From: Candidatus Paracaedibacteraceae bacterium
GTDB lineage: Bacteria; Pseudomonadota; Alphaproteobacteria; UBA6184
Direction of reading: 5' to 3'
NCBI GenBank assembly: GCA_024236035.1
Contig: JACKLG010000004.1
Span: 26,783-90,782 of the forward strand
DNA: 64,000 bases
Positions within the stretch are counted from its first letter, which is position 1, and each line of letters opens with the position of its first letter. The position numbers and the translations under genes were made by a program. The notes under the pieces were generated by a model. It made no database searches. It was not told the origin of the DNA and worked only from the letters and a program-made list of their open reading frames with translations. Below, piece by piece: positions 17,902-25,630 of this stretch.

Positions 17902-17929
17902 TATAATCCAAATACTTTTTGGGATTATA
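17902..17929. repeat. Inverted repeat just upstream of the Mic60-like start codon
   Basis: TATAATCC (17902-17909) and GGATTATA (17922-17929) pair perfectly around a 12-nt loop. The right arm ends 3 nt before the ATG at 17933 and includes the only purine-rich candidate ribosome-binding sequence (GGGA). It could be a weak phaC terminator or a structure that limits translation of the next gene; the sequence does not decide. Confidence 0.45.
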
Positions 17930-17932
17930 GAT

Positions 17933-18874
17933 ATGAGTGAAAAGCAAGACAAGTCCAATGAGTTGGAGCGGATTCAAACCACTAATGCATCATTAGAAAA
18001 ACCTCAGAATATTAAAAGGCCAGTGGTTGGAAACATTAAGTATGCCAATATTATATTTATAAATGTTTTGGTTTTGAGTATGTTTATTTGGGTAGGTTGG
18101 CATTTTTTTGGCAAACAATACATGGCTGCTATTGAAGAAAGATTAGCTCTGGTTGATCGCACAAAAGTAAATAATCATTCTTTGTCTGAAAGCGGTATTC
18201 AAAAACTGCAAGAAGCAATAACCTTAATACATAAAAATATAGAAGATATAAATCTGAAAAATAATACCTTAAGTAGAGTGGCTGAGATAGTCAAAGAGCT
18301 TGAAGAAAATATCCAAAAGTTAAAATTAAGGATAGATAGCTTTGAGGCAAAAGAGTCTAAAACAAGAATGGATGTTAGTAGGCAGAATAGCTGGCAAGAA
18401 AAAATAAGGCAGGCGATAAAAAGCGGAATATTTTTGAAGGAATTGCAACAAGATGATAAAATCCCTACCGATGTACGCCAGTTGCTTGCTCAGTTAGAAA
18501 AGCCTGTAACGTATAAAGAAATTTCTGAAGATTGGAACAAGATCCGAGACCTGGTAAGGTTTAAAGGTTCTTCCGCTTCCTCCCTTCCTGCCTCTAAAGA
18601 GCTTGGAAGCTGGCTTGCTAATATTAAAGTATTTTTTAAAAGTATATTTAGAGTGCAGCGTCTGGATAAAAATAATTTAACTTACGAAGAAAATTTTTTG
18701 CGTTACATAGATAAAATGTTAATAGAAAAAGATGCTGATGGATTGTTGCAGAGCTTGGCTTTGTATGAAGCTAATCTGGATCAAAACAGCAAAGAAGCAT
18801 TGTTGCCCTGGATCGCGAAAATAGAAAAATTTCGCCAAGGGGAGATAATTTTAGAAGCGGTGAAAAAATACTAA
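17933..18874 (+). CDS. Mic60/mitofilin-like inner-membrane protein (COG4223 type)
   Basis: Predicted bitopic membrane protein, 313 aa. A charged N-terminal tail is followed by one transmembrane segment (about residues 38-60) and a long Leu/Glu/Lys coiled coil (about 85-150). A helical C-terminal part includes GSWLANIKVFFKSIFRVQ and resembles the alphaproteobacterial Mic60 C-terminus. No catalytic motif is seen. The main support is context: in Alphaproteobacteria a Mic60 homologue typically precedes a HemY-like TPR gene, and here the downstream ATG follows the stop with no gap. It would act in envelope or intracytoplasmic membrane organisation. The match is by architecture and synteny, so it is moderate. 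Confidence 0.6.
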   Translation: MSEKQDKSNELERIQTTNASLEKPQNIKRPVVGNIKYANIIFINVLVLSMFIWVGWHFFGKQYMAAIEERLALVDRTKVNNHSLSESGIQKLQEAITLIHKNIEDINLKNNTLSRVAEIVKELEENIQKLKLRIDSFEAKESKTRMDVSRQNSWQEKIRQAIKSGIFLKELQQDDKIPTDVRQLLAQLEKPVTYKEISEDWNKIRDLVRFKGSSASSLPASKELGSWLANIKVFFKSIFRVQRLDKNNLTYEENFLRYIDKMLIEKDADGLLQSLALYEANLDQNSKEALLPWIAKIEKFRQGEIILEAVKKY

Positions 18875-20182
18875 ATGTTAAAATCTATATTAAAGTTGGT
18901 GCTGATTATTGGGTTGGGTATTTTAATTGTATTTACCTATCAAACAAAGGGTTATGTTGATGTCCGCTGGCAAGGGGTTTCCATTTCTATGAAAATGGGT
19001 ACGTTTGTATTGCTTGTTTTATTAACAACTTGGGTGCTGTTTTATATTTTTTCTTTTATACAATATCTTAGTCAGTTAACTAAAAATTTAAAAAATTATT
19101 GGCGCAAACGTCATGATGCCGAAGGTGGAAGATATATGGAGGAATCTATTTCTGCAATGGCGGGAGGTTTAAATGATGCTGCTTATAAAAAAGCCCGTAG
19201 AGCAAAAGACACATTAACGGAGTCTGTTTGGGCTAAATTAATATATGTTTTTAGTGCTAGAGAAGCAGGTGCTGTGTTAGATGATCAGAGCTTGGTTGAA
19301 ATCATAAAATCAAAAACCTTAGGGCTTGCTGGGTACAGGTTGCGAATAGAGCAGTTAATAAAACAGGGCGATAACCAATGGGCTATCACAGAGGCGCAAG
19401 CAGCGTTAGAGAGATATCCTAATTCAATATGGATATTAGAGACGTTATTTAAATTATATATTTATCAAAAAAAACCTAATGAGGGGATGAGTGCTGCTAA
19501 AAAACTTTACCAGCTTGGACAGCCTGATGCAGAATCTAAAATGGCGTTGTGCTATTTATTGCATGCGCAGATAGAAATAGATAAAGATAAGAAACTAAAG
19601 CATTTGCAGATGGCCTTTGATCTCGAAAAGTCTAACTCTATCGTGGCGTTAGAGTTGTCTAAAGTATATATATCTGATTATAAATATAAAAAAGCTCAAA
19701 AAGTTATAGAAGAAGTTTGGAAATATTCAAGACAGCCTGAGCTTGGTGATTTATATTTAGAGACTTTAAATGAAGCTAATTCGGACGAGATTATATCCAG
19801 CGCATTAAGGTTGTTGGAGATATCTAATTCTAGTTTGGAAGGTTACATTGTTGTAATTAAGGCATGCATTAAACAAGAGTTTTATCAAAAGGCAAGGTAT
19901 TATTTGGAAAAAGCGATACAGGCAAATGGCGGTATGTCTTTGCGTCTTTTTGAATTGCGTGTAGCATTAACCCAAAAAGATGGTGCGGAAAAATTAGATT
20001 ACTATACCTGGTTTAAACAAGTGATTAGTCGCATGCCTTTTGAAGGATGGGATTGTGCAAAATGTAACGCTCACTTAAGTCAATGGGAACATATATGTAT
20101 AAGATGTGGGGAGGTAAACTCTTTTTATTGGCAGGGCGAGCATGAATATGAAAATAGCTTTTTTGCAATTAAGAGGGCTTAA
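18875..20182 (+). CDS. HemY-like membrane TPR protein with C-terminal zinc-ribbon
   Basis: 435 aa. Two transmembrane helices (about residues 5-22 and 42-64) match the HemY N-terminal domain. GGRYMEESISAMAGGLNDAA begins the cytoplasmic helical part, followed by TPR-like helices. The C-terminus carries a CxxC-x10-CxxC ribbon (C394, C397, C408, C411). The family was named after the heme cluster but has no proven heme enzymatic activity; a scaffold role is likelier. It starts directly after the Mic60-like stop codon. This is the protein called Orf52/HemY beside mic60 in other Alphaproteobacteria (inference from order and architecture). Confidence 0.75.
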   Translation: MLKSILKLVLIIGLGILIVFTYQTKGYVDVRWQGVSISMKMGTFVLLVLLTTWVLFYIFSFIQYLSQLTKNLKNYWRKRHDAEGGRYMEESISAMAGGLNDAAYKKARRAKDTLTESVWAKLIYVFSAREAGAVLDDQSLVEIIKSKTLGLAGYRLRIEQLIKQGDNQWAITEAQAALERYPNSIWILETLFKLYIYQKKPNEGMSAAKKLYQLGQPDAESKMALCYLLHAQIEIDKDKKLKHLQMAFDLEKSNSIVALELSKVYISDYKYKKAQKVIEEVWKYSRQPELGDLYLETLNEANSDEIISSALRLLEISNSSLEGYIVVIKACIKQEFYQKARYYLEKAIQANGGMSLRLFELRVALTQKDGAEKLDYYTWFKQVISRMPFEGWDCAKCNAHLSQWEHICIRCGEVNSFYWQGEHEYENSFFAIKRA

Positions 20183-20190
20183 TAATTAAA

Positions 20191-20445
20191 ATGAAGAATG
20201 TAATATATACAAAACCATACTGTCCTTACTGTGTAAAAGCAGAAGGGATTTTGAAGCGTAATAATATTCCCTATGAAGTTGTTGATATTTCAATTGATCC
20301 AATCTTAGTTGACGAAATGTTAAAACGTTCGGGTGGTCGGAAAACCGTTCCTCAGATTTTTATTAATCAAGTTCATATAGGCGGCTGTGACGATTTAGAA
20401 GCCTTGTATTTGTCTGGCGGGTTAGATAAAATATTAAAAAAGTGA
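20191..20445 (+). CDS. grxC: Glutaredoxin (GrxC type, dithiol)
   Basis: Small cytosolic GSH-dependent thiol reductase, 84 aa. The active site CPYC is at residues 11-14, the cis-Pro motif TVPQIFI and the glutathione-binding GGCDDLEAL follow. It begins 8 nt after the HemY-like gene and ends 10 nt before pfkA, so all are probably on one transcript. A lipoprotein paralogue at 31415-31810 shares the SGGR(R/K)TVPQIFIN segment. Confidence 0.94.
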   Translation: MKNVIYTKPYCPYCVKAEGILKRNNIPYEVVDISIDPILVDEMLKRSGGRKTVPQIFINQVHIGGCDDLEALYLSGGLDKILKK

Positions 20446-20455
20446 AAATTGTAAA

Positions 20456-21529
20456 ATGAAAAAAATTGGTGTTATGACAAGCGGCGGAGACTGTGCTGGT
20501 CTAAATGCTGCGATTCGTGCGATTACGCTTAGAGCCTGCGATTTAGGTATGCAGGTTTTGGGGTTTCGTGAAGGATCGGTTGGTCTTCTAAATCGGGATT
20601 ATGTTAACCTTACCCCTAAAAAAACCTCATATGATTTTTTAATGAGAGGGGGGTCCGTCTTGGGGTGTATTAGTAAAGGAAATCCTTTTCAGTATCCAAT
20701 AGAAGATGGTGCGCAGATAGACGTTACTGCTGAAATAATAGCGTCATATGAAGCTTTAGGACTTGATGTAATTATTTCTATAGGTGGCGATGGTAGTTTT
20801 TCCATCATGCATTCTTTAATGAAAAAATTTGATATGAATGTGATTGGTGTTCCTAAAACTATAGACAATGACCTGTCATGTACCGATTATGCCATTGGTT
20901 ATTCTTCTAGTGCTCAGGTCATATCTGATTGTATTGATAAACTGCAAACTACAGCCGAAAGTCATCAGCGAGTGATAGTTGTGCAGGCAATGGGTAGAGA
21001 TGCGGGACATTTAGCTTTAGCTGGAGGGATAGCCGGCGGCGCGGATATTATTTTGATTCCAGAAATCCCTTATTCTATGGATGTCGTTGCATCGCACTTA
21101 AAAAAGGTTTTTCGCTCTCAAAAGAAATTTGCGATTCTTGTTGTTTCTGAAGCGATTAAACGCATGGATGGTTCTTCGGTGATAGTGATGGATGAAATAA
21201 ACAACCGTCATCGTTACGATGGATCTGCTGCTTACGTTGCAAGTTTGATTGAGCAACACACAGGATTAGAAACTCGTCCGGTGGTGTTGGGACATTTGCA
21301 GCGTGGAGGTGGGCCAAATGCATTTGATAGAATTTTGGCTTCACAACTAGGGGTGTATGCAGTGGATTTAGCTGCCCAAGGAAATTATGGGCAGGTGGTT
21401 GTCTTTCAGGATAATAAAGTTACACATGTTCCGATGGAAAAAACAATTAATACCTATAATCACGTAGACGTATATGGACAGTTAGTGCATACAGCAAGAG
21501 GTTTGGGTATTTGTTTGGGAGATGCTTAA
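20456..21529 (+). CDS. pfkA: 6-phosphofructokinase, Gly/Lys (group III-like) variant
   Basis: Phosphorylates fructose-6-phosphate, 357 aa. TSGGDCAGLNAAIRAI is the phosphoryl-donor loop, SIGGDGSFSIMHSL has Gly113 where PPi-dependent enzymes have Asp, and GVPKTIDNDL has Lys134 where classical ATP enzymes have Gly. AMGRDAGHLAL and GHLQRGGGP bind the substrate. Gly plus Lys is the combination reported for ATP-dependent group III enzymes of the actinobacterial kind, so ATP is the likely donor, but this needs an assay. It is the last gene of the phaC-to-pfkA run. Confidence 0.88.
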   Translation: MKKIGVMTSGGDCAGLNAAIRAITLRACDLGMQVLGFREGSVGLLNRDYVNLTPKKTSYDFLMRGGSVLGCISKGNPFQYPIEDGAQIDVTAEIIASYEALGLDVIISIGGDGSFSIMHSLMKKFDMNVIGVPKTIDNDLSCTDYAIGYSSSAQVISDCIDKLQTTAESHQRVIVVQAMGRDAGHLALAGGIAGGADIILIPEIPYSMDVVASHLKKVFRSQKKFAILVVSEAIKRMDGSSVIVMDEINNRHRYDGSAAYVASLIEQHTGLETRPVVLGHLQRGGGPNAFDRILASQLGVYAVDLAAQGNYGQVVVFQDNKVTHVPMEKTINTYNHVDVYGQLVHTARGLGICLGDA

Positions 21530-21579
21530 TCTAAGATTTTATTGCGTTAAAAGATTTAAGTTAAGTAGGGTGTTGATTA

Positions 21580-21600
21580 ATTAGAAAAATGCTTTCTAAT
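21580..21600. repeat. Stem-loop in the pfkA-tolB gap
   Basis: ATTAGAAA (21580-21587) and TTTCTAAT (21593-21600) form a perfect 8-bp stem with a 5-nt loop. It follows pfkA by 50 nt. No T-tract follows, so it would be a weak terminator or transcript-end structure. The rest of the 189-nt gap holds a possible tolB promoter: TTGCTG at 21670-21675, 16 nt, TAAAAT at 21692-21697. Confidence 0.4.
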
Positions 21601-21718
21601 GTATGAAATCTGTTTGTTTTGTCCTTAACCTCTTTAATCACAAATCATAGTTGCGGATAGAAATTCTATTTGCTGGTCTTTAAAAAAAAGCTAAAATGCT
21701 ATCCGAAGGAGAATTTTC

Positions 21719-23032
21719 ATGAGAATATTATTTTTTGCTGCGTTATCTATATTTTTAAATATTTCAAATGTGAATGCTTTGTTAAAAGTACAAGTTAATC
21801 GAGGCATCTTTTCTCCTATCCCGATTGCTATTGCCGACTTTGTTGACAATGATAGTGATCTTGGAAAAAATATACGTCAAATAATAGCCAGCGACCTTGG
21901 TTCTTCTGGATTATTTAGAGCTGTGCCCAAGGATGCGTATATCCAAGATTGTGAATCTTTAAATAAAGCTGTGCGTTTTTCCGATTGGCGTTTAATTAAA
22001 GTAGATGGTTTGGTTTATGGGGATGTAAAAGAATCTGGTGGCCAAATTGTGGTTACTTTTAAATTGGTGGATGTGTTCTCTGAAAAACAAATGCTGGCTT
22101 TGCAAATGCAATCATCGAAAACTGATTGGCGTAAATTGGCACATGTGATTTCTAATGCAATATATGAAAGATTAACAGGGGAAAAGGGGTATTTTACTAC
22201 AAAAGTTGCGTATGTTTCAGAAACGGGAAGAGCAGATCGGCGGGTTAAGCGTTTGGCTATTATGGATTATGATGGTGAAAATCACAGATATCTTACCACG
22301 GGTCGAACGTTTGTAATGACTCCCAGATTTTCGCCGGATGGAAATAAGATTGCTTACTTTACTATTATTAACCATCAGGGGAATGTTTATATTTACGATA
22401 TAAATAATCATACTACGGAATTATTGGGCCGCTTTAAGGGTATGAGTTATGCTCCTAGGTTTTCTGCTGATGGTAAATCTATATTATTTAGTGTGGCAGA
22501 AGGGATGACGTCCCATATTTTTGAGATGGATTTAAAAACTCGCACAAAACGTCAGTTAACTAAAGTTCCAGCTTTAAATACATCGCCGTATTATTCTCCG
22601 GATGGTAGTAAAATAGCGTTTGTATCGGATAGAAGTAGTACCCCACAAATATATATTATGGAGCGTAATGGTGAATTTGGAGGAGAATCTGCCAAGCGAA
22701 TTACTTATGGCCAGGGAAGATATTATACTCCAGTTTTTTCACCCAATGGTCAACACCTAGCATTCACAAAGACATATATGGGAACATTCTATGTGGGAGT
22801 TTTAAGACCTGATGGAACATCTGAGCGCACACTAGCTCAAGGCTTTTTTGTGGAAGCGCCAACTTGGTCGCCAAATAGTCAAATGGTGATGTATACCCGG
22901 CGTACCCAGATAAATCCTAATACTAAGTCTGAGGTGGCACGAGTATATTCCATTCATGTTTCTGGTTTTAATGAACGTGAAATTTTAACGCCTCTGGACG
23001 CTACAGATCCTGAATGGTCTAATAGTTTTTAA
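21719..23032 (+). CDS. tolB: Tol-Pal system periplasmic beta-propeller TolB
   Basis: Periplasmic TolB, 437 aa, which links Pal to the TolQRA motor for outer-membrane constriction. It has a signal peptide (about residues 1-20, ending VNA), an N-terminal TolB domain (for example IPIAIADFVDNDSDLGKNI), then propeller blades with the repeating signature SPDG: MTPRFSPDGNKIAYFT, NTSPYYSPDGSKIAFVSDR, YTPVFSPNGQHLAFTK. AAGGAG lies about 10 nt before the ATG. The other tol genes are not adjacent; it stands alone between pfkA and a convergent HU gene. Confidence 0.96.
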   Translation: MRILFFAALSIFLNISNVNALLKVQVNRGIFSPIPIAIADFVDNDSDLGKNIRQIIASDLGSSGLFRAVPKDAYIQDCESLNKAVRFSDWRLIKVDGLVYGDVKESGGQIVVTFKLVDVFSEKQMLALQMQSSKTDWRKLAHVISNAIYERLTGEKGYFTTKVAYVSETGRADRRVKRLAIMDYDGENHRYLTTGRTFVMTPRFSPDGNKIAYFTIINHQGNVYIYDINNHTTELLGRFKGMSYAPRFSADGKSILFSVAEGMTSHIFEMDLKTRTKRQLTKVPALNTSPYYSPDGSKIAFVSDRSSTPQIYIMERNGEFGGESAKRITYGQGRYYTPVFSPNGQHLAFTKTYMGTFYVGVLRPDGTSERTLAQGFFVEAPTWSPNSQMVMYTRRTQINPNTKSEVARVYSIHVSGFNEREILTPLDATDPEWSNSF

Positions 23033-23056
23033 TAGATATTAACAAGAGAATAAAAA

Positions 23057-23084
23057 ACCTCTTGCTCAGTTTTAAGCAAGAGGT
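23057..23084. terminator. Bidirectional intrinsic terminator between tolB and the HU gene
   Basis: ACCTCTTGCT (23057-23066) and AGCAAGAGGT (23075-23084) form a perfect 10-bp stem with an 8-nt loop. On the minus strand it is followed at once by TTTTTT (for the HU gene). On the plus strand T-rich sequence comes about 8 nt later, serving tolB less well. Confidence 0.85.
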
Positions 23085-23095
23085 TGCCTGTCTTT

Positions 23096-23371
23096 TTAAG
23101 AGTTAATAGTTTCTTTTAATTCTTTTGCGGGGCGGAATTTTGCTTGTAATGCTTCAGGGATTACTATTGGCGCACCAGTTTGAGGGTTGCGTCCTTGTGT
23201 TTTTTCTCGTTTTTTCGGATAAAATGTGCCAAAGCCGCTGATGCGAATATCTTCATTCTTTTTTAAAGCTTGGGAGAGGGCTTGAAATAAAGTTTGGACA
23301 ACTTTTTTTGTATCGGCTTTTGTGAAACCGGTTTCGGCGGCAATTGTATTAATTAAGTCTGTAGTATTCAT
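23096..23371 (-). CDS. HU-family nucleoid DNA-binding protein
   Basis: Small histone-like dimer that bends DNA, 91 aa. MNTTDLINTIAAETGFTKAD is the N-terminal helical part, ISGFGTFYPKKREKTQGRNP the beta-arm start, with the DNA-intercalating proline in RNPQTG. GGAAG lies about 7 nt before the ATG. It could be HU or an IHF subunit; the sequence around the arm fits HU better. It converges on tolB with a shared terminator. Confidence 0.93.
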   Translation of the reverse strand: MNTTDLINTIAAETGFTKADTKKVVQTLFQALSQALKKNEDIRISGFGTFYPKKREKTQGRNPQTGAPIVIPEALQAKFRPAKELKETINS

Positions 23372-23632
23372 CGAGAACTTCCTTTTTTTATTATTAACTT
23401 TTTATTAAGGATAATCTGGATTTTTATAACTAATCAAGAAGAATATGGTTAATTCACAATTAGTGATTTTTTCATCACACTATAAAGGGCTTTTTTTATT
23501 GGCGTGGGGGAGATTAATAAAGATGAAGGCTTTTTTAAAATATCTTTTATATAAATAGTTTATAAGCTGGTGCAGAAATAGTTGCTTTTTGCGTGTGAGT
23601 GTGCCATAAGAGTTTAACATCTATGCAAAAGA

Positions 23633-23709
23633 CGGGGTGTAGCGTAGCCTGGTATCGCGCTTGCTTTGGGAGCAAGAGGCCGGAGGTTCGAATCCTCTCA
23701 CCCCGACCA
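23633..23709 (+). tRNA. tRNA-Pro (anticodon TGG)
   Basis: 77 nt including an encoded CCA. The acceptor stem CGGGGTG pairs with CACCCCG; the anticodon arm is CTTGC-TTTGGGA-GCAAG with TGG at 23667-23669; the T-arm contains GGTTCGAATCC. TTGCTT (23582-23587), 17 nt, CATAAG (23605-23610) is a possible promoter. Confidence 0.98.
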
Positions 23710-23774
23710 CTTGAATAAGAATAAAAAGTTCACTATGATATCTAAATAGGATATCACTGGGGGAGACCACTTTT

Positions 23775-25085
23775 ATGAATATTTTAAATATACTGCGCAA
23801 CAATGTTTTTTTGCTGGGAACGACGGCTGGGATCTTTGCTTTAGCTTTTTGGATGTTAATCCCGCCTAATAAGCTTGACCCATTTGCTGAAAGCAAAATC
23901 GCTGAGTTCGTTTCTGAAAGTTCTTTAAGTTTGTCTGACGTTTCATCTGCGAAAAACACTGTTATACTTCCCGACATGCCCCAAACTTTTATTGTTATAG
24001 TGGAGCCTGGGGATACGCTTGTTGACATATTAGTATCTAAAAAAGTTTCAAAGAAAGATGCATTACTAGTTGTAAAAGCGCTTTCTAAATATGTTAGTCC
24101 CCGTAAAATTAGAGTTAATGAAAAAATTAGTTTATTAATAAAAGGCAATCCGGATGGCAGCGGAGAGGTTCTAAGATTATCTTTGGCAAAAGATAAGTTG
24201 ACGCAAGTAGAAGTTGTAAAAAATAAAAATGGTAACTATCAGGCCAATTTATTACAAAAAGAGTTAAAACAAATTACAGAATGTGTAAGTGTACGCATTA
24301 AAGGAAGCTTGTATGCCGATTCTTTAAAAAAAGGTATTCCTTATCCTGTTATAAGGCAGTTAATTTCGGCATATAGTTATGATGTGGACTTTCAAAGAGA
24401 TATTAAATCTGGTGATTCTTTTCAGGTTTATTATGAAAAAAGTGTAGACCCCCAAACTGGACAAGAGCATATTAGTAATTTATTATATGCTAATTTAAAA
24501 ATTAATAGTAGAAATAGGCCTGTTTATTCGTATGAAACCGAGTCTGGCATGGCATTCTTTTATGCAGATGGCCAAAGCGTAGAAAAGCAATTTATGGCTA
24601 CGCCAATTAATGGTGCGCGTATTTCGTCAGGGTATGGGTTAAGAATGCATCCTATACATGGTTATACCAAATTTCACAAAGGTTTAGATTTTGCAGCACC
24701 TAGAGGTACGCCTGTGCTGGCAGCCGCAGATGGAGTTGTTGTGAAGGCATGTTGGTATGGTACTTATGGAAACTATATTGAGGTAAAACACTCAAATGGT
24801 TATTCTACAGCCTATGCGCATTTAAATGGATATGCTAAAAATATTCGTCCAGGGGTGCGCGTAAGCCAGGGGAAAACAATTGGTTTTGTTGGAACTACTG
24901 GCGCAAGCACGGGACCTCATTTACATTTTGAATTAAAAAAGAATGGTGCGCACATTAATCCTCGCAGTAAGGCGTTGCATAATTCTACAAATAAGTTGAC
25001 GGGTAATGATTTGAAAAAATTCACACGTAGCCGGGAAGAGATTGATAGAAAAGTAAAAGCCGAGTTAAGTACTACGGAGCTTTAA
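23775..25085 (+). CDS. M23-family peptidoglycan endopeptidase with LysM/OapA-like domain
   Basis: Envelope murein hydrolase, 436 aa, resembling MepM. An N-terminal transmembrane anchor (about residues 10-29) is followed by a LysM-like segment (VEPGDTLVDILVSKKVSKKD), a middle domain, and the LytM/M23 domain. The zinc ligands are H301 and D305 in FHKGLDFAAPRGTPVLAAAD and H384 in HLHFE, with H382 preceding. GGGGGAG lies about 10 nt before the ATG. A strong terminator follows. It is expected to cut stem-peptide crosslinks during wall growth. It is flanked by two tRNA genes and has no operon partner. Confidence 0.92.
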   Translation: MNILNILRNNVFLLGTTAGIFALAFWMLIPPNKLDPFAESKIAEFVSESSLSLSDVSSAKNTVILPDMPQTFIVIVEPGDTLVDILVSKKVSKKDALLVVKALSKYVSPRKIRVNEKISLLIKGNPDGSGEVLRLSLAKDKLTQVEVVKNKNGNYQANLLQKELKQITECVSVRIKGSLYADSLKKGIPYPVIRQLISAYSYDVDFQRDIKSGDSFQVYYEKSVDPQTGQEHISNLLYANLKINSRNRPVYSYETESGMAFFYADGQSVEKQFMATPINGARISSGYGLRMHPIHGYTKFHKGLDFAAPRGTPVLAAADGVVVKACWYGTYGNYIEVKHSNGYSTAYAHLNGYAKNIRPGVRVSQGKTIGFVGTTGASTGPHLHFELKKNGAHINPRSKALHNSTNKLTGNDLKKFTRSREEIDRKVKAELSTTEL

Positions 25086-25103
25086 AGGGTGGTTTGTTTG
25101 TGT

Positions 25104-25133
25104 AAAGTCTCTGCTTTTGGCAGAGACTTTTTT
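25104..25133 (+). terminator. Intrinsic terminator of the M23 peptidase gene
   Basis: AAAGTCTCTGC (25104-25114) and GCAGAGACTTT (25120-25130) form an 11-bp perfect stem around TTTTG, followed by TTT. It is 18 nt after the stop codon. Confidence 0.92.
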
Positions 25134-25165
25134 GTATGGAATGGCTCTTTAAAATTAAAGATTTC

Positions 25166-25193
25166 TTGACAATTTAGGTATAACCTATTAAGA
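25166..25193 (+). promoter_or_regulatory. Putative sigma-70 promoter of tRNA-Arg/rpsU
   Basis: A perfect -35 TTGACA lies at 25166-25171. The -10 is less clear: TATTAA at 25186-25191 (14-nt spacing) or TTAAGA at 25188-25193 (16-nt spacing). Transcription would start near 25200, just before the tRNA at 25211. Confidence 0.5.
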
Positions 25194-25210
25194 CTTGTTT
25201 CATGGTTTAC

Positions 25211-25287
25211 GCACCCTTAGCTCAGCTGGATAGAGCATCAGCCTTCTAAGCTGGTGGCCGCAGGTTCGAATCCTGCAGGGTGCGCCA
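25211..25287 (+). tRNA. tRNA-Arg (anticodon TCT)
   Basis: 77 nt including encoded CCA. The acceptor stem GCACCCT pairs with AGGGTGC; the anticodon arm is TCAGC-CTTCTAA-GCTGG with TCT; the T-arm contains GGTTCGAATCC. Only 29 nt separate it from rpsU and no terminator lies between them. Confidence 0.98.
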
Positions 25288-25316
25288 TTAATTTTTTCAG
25301 AAAGGGGGTGAAATAG

Positions 25317-25520
25317 ATGGAAGTATTAGTTCGTGATAATAATGTTGAGCAAGCATTAAGAGCTTTAAAGAAAAAGCTTCAACGCGAAGGCGTGTTTCGT
25401 GAGATGAAGATGCGTCGTGCTTTCGAAAAACCCTGTGAAAAGCGCAAGCGTGAAACAGCTGAATCAGGTAGACGTGTGCGTAAGTTGATGCGTAAACGTT
25501 TAGAACGTGAAGGCTTTTAA
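25317..25520 (+). CDS. rpsU: 30S ribosomal protein S21
   Basis: Small basic ribosomal protein, 67 aa, needed for translation initiation. [20 protein letters not shown] and the Arg/Lys-rich tail [16 protein letters not shown] are typical of alphaproteobacterial S21. AAAGGGGGTG lies 7 nt before the ATG. It seems to be transcribed together with tRNA-Arg and ends in a strong terminator. It is not next to dnaG-rpoD, where enterobacteria keep it. Confidence 0.96.
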   Translation: MEVLVRDNNVEQALRALKKKLQREGVFREMKMRRAFEKPCEKRKRETAESGRRVRKLMRKRLEREGF

Positions 25521-25537
25521 CTTCAATAGTTTTTAAT

Positions 25538-25562
25538 AAACCCGCTTAGGCGGGTTTTTTTT
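25538..25562 (+). terminator. Intrinsic terminator of rpsU
   Basis: AAACCCGC (25538-25545), loop TTAG, GCGGGTTT (25550-25557), followed by a continuing T-run to 25562. It begins 18 nt after the stop. Confidence 0.93.
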
Positions 25563-25630
25563 GTGTCTGATTAACGCATTTATAAGGAAAAGGTTTCACA
25601 CTACCTTTTTGTTGTCTAGGTAGAGAAAGA

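Noticed and set aside
23621..24148. Minus-strand open frame ending in a VRGFEPPASCSQ-type sequence
   Set aside because: This is the well-known false protein made by reading across tRNA-Pro; the rest is antisense to the M23 peptidase gene.
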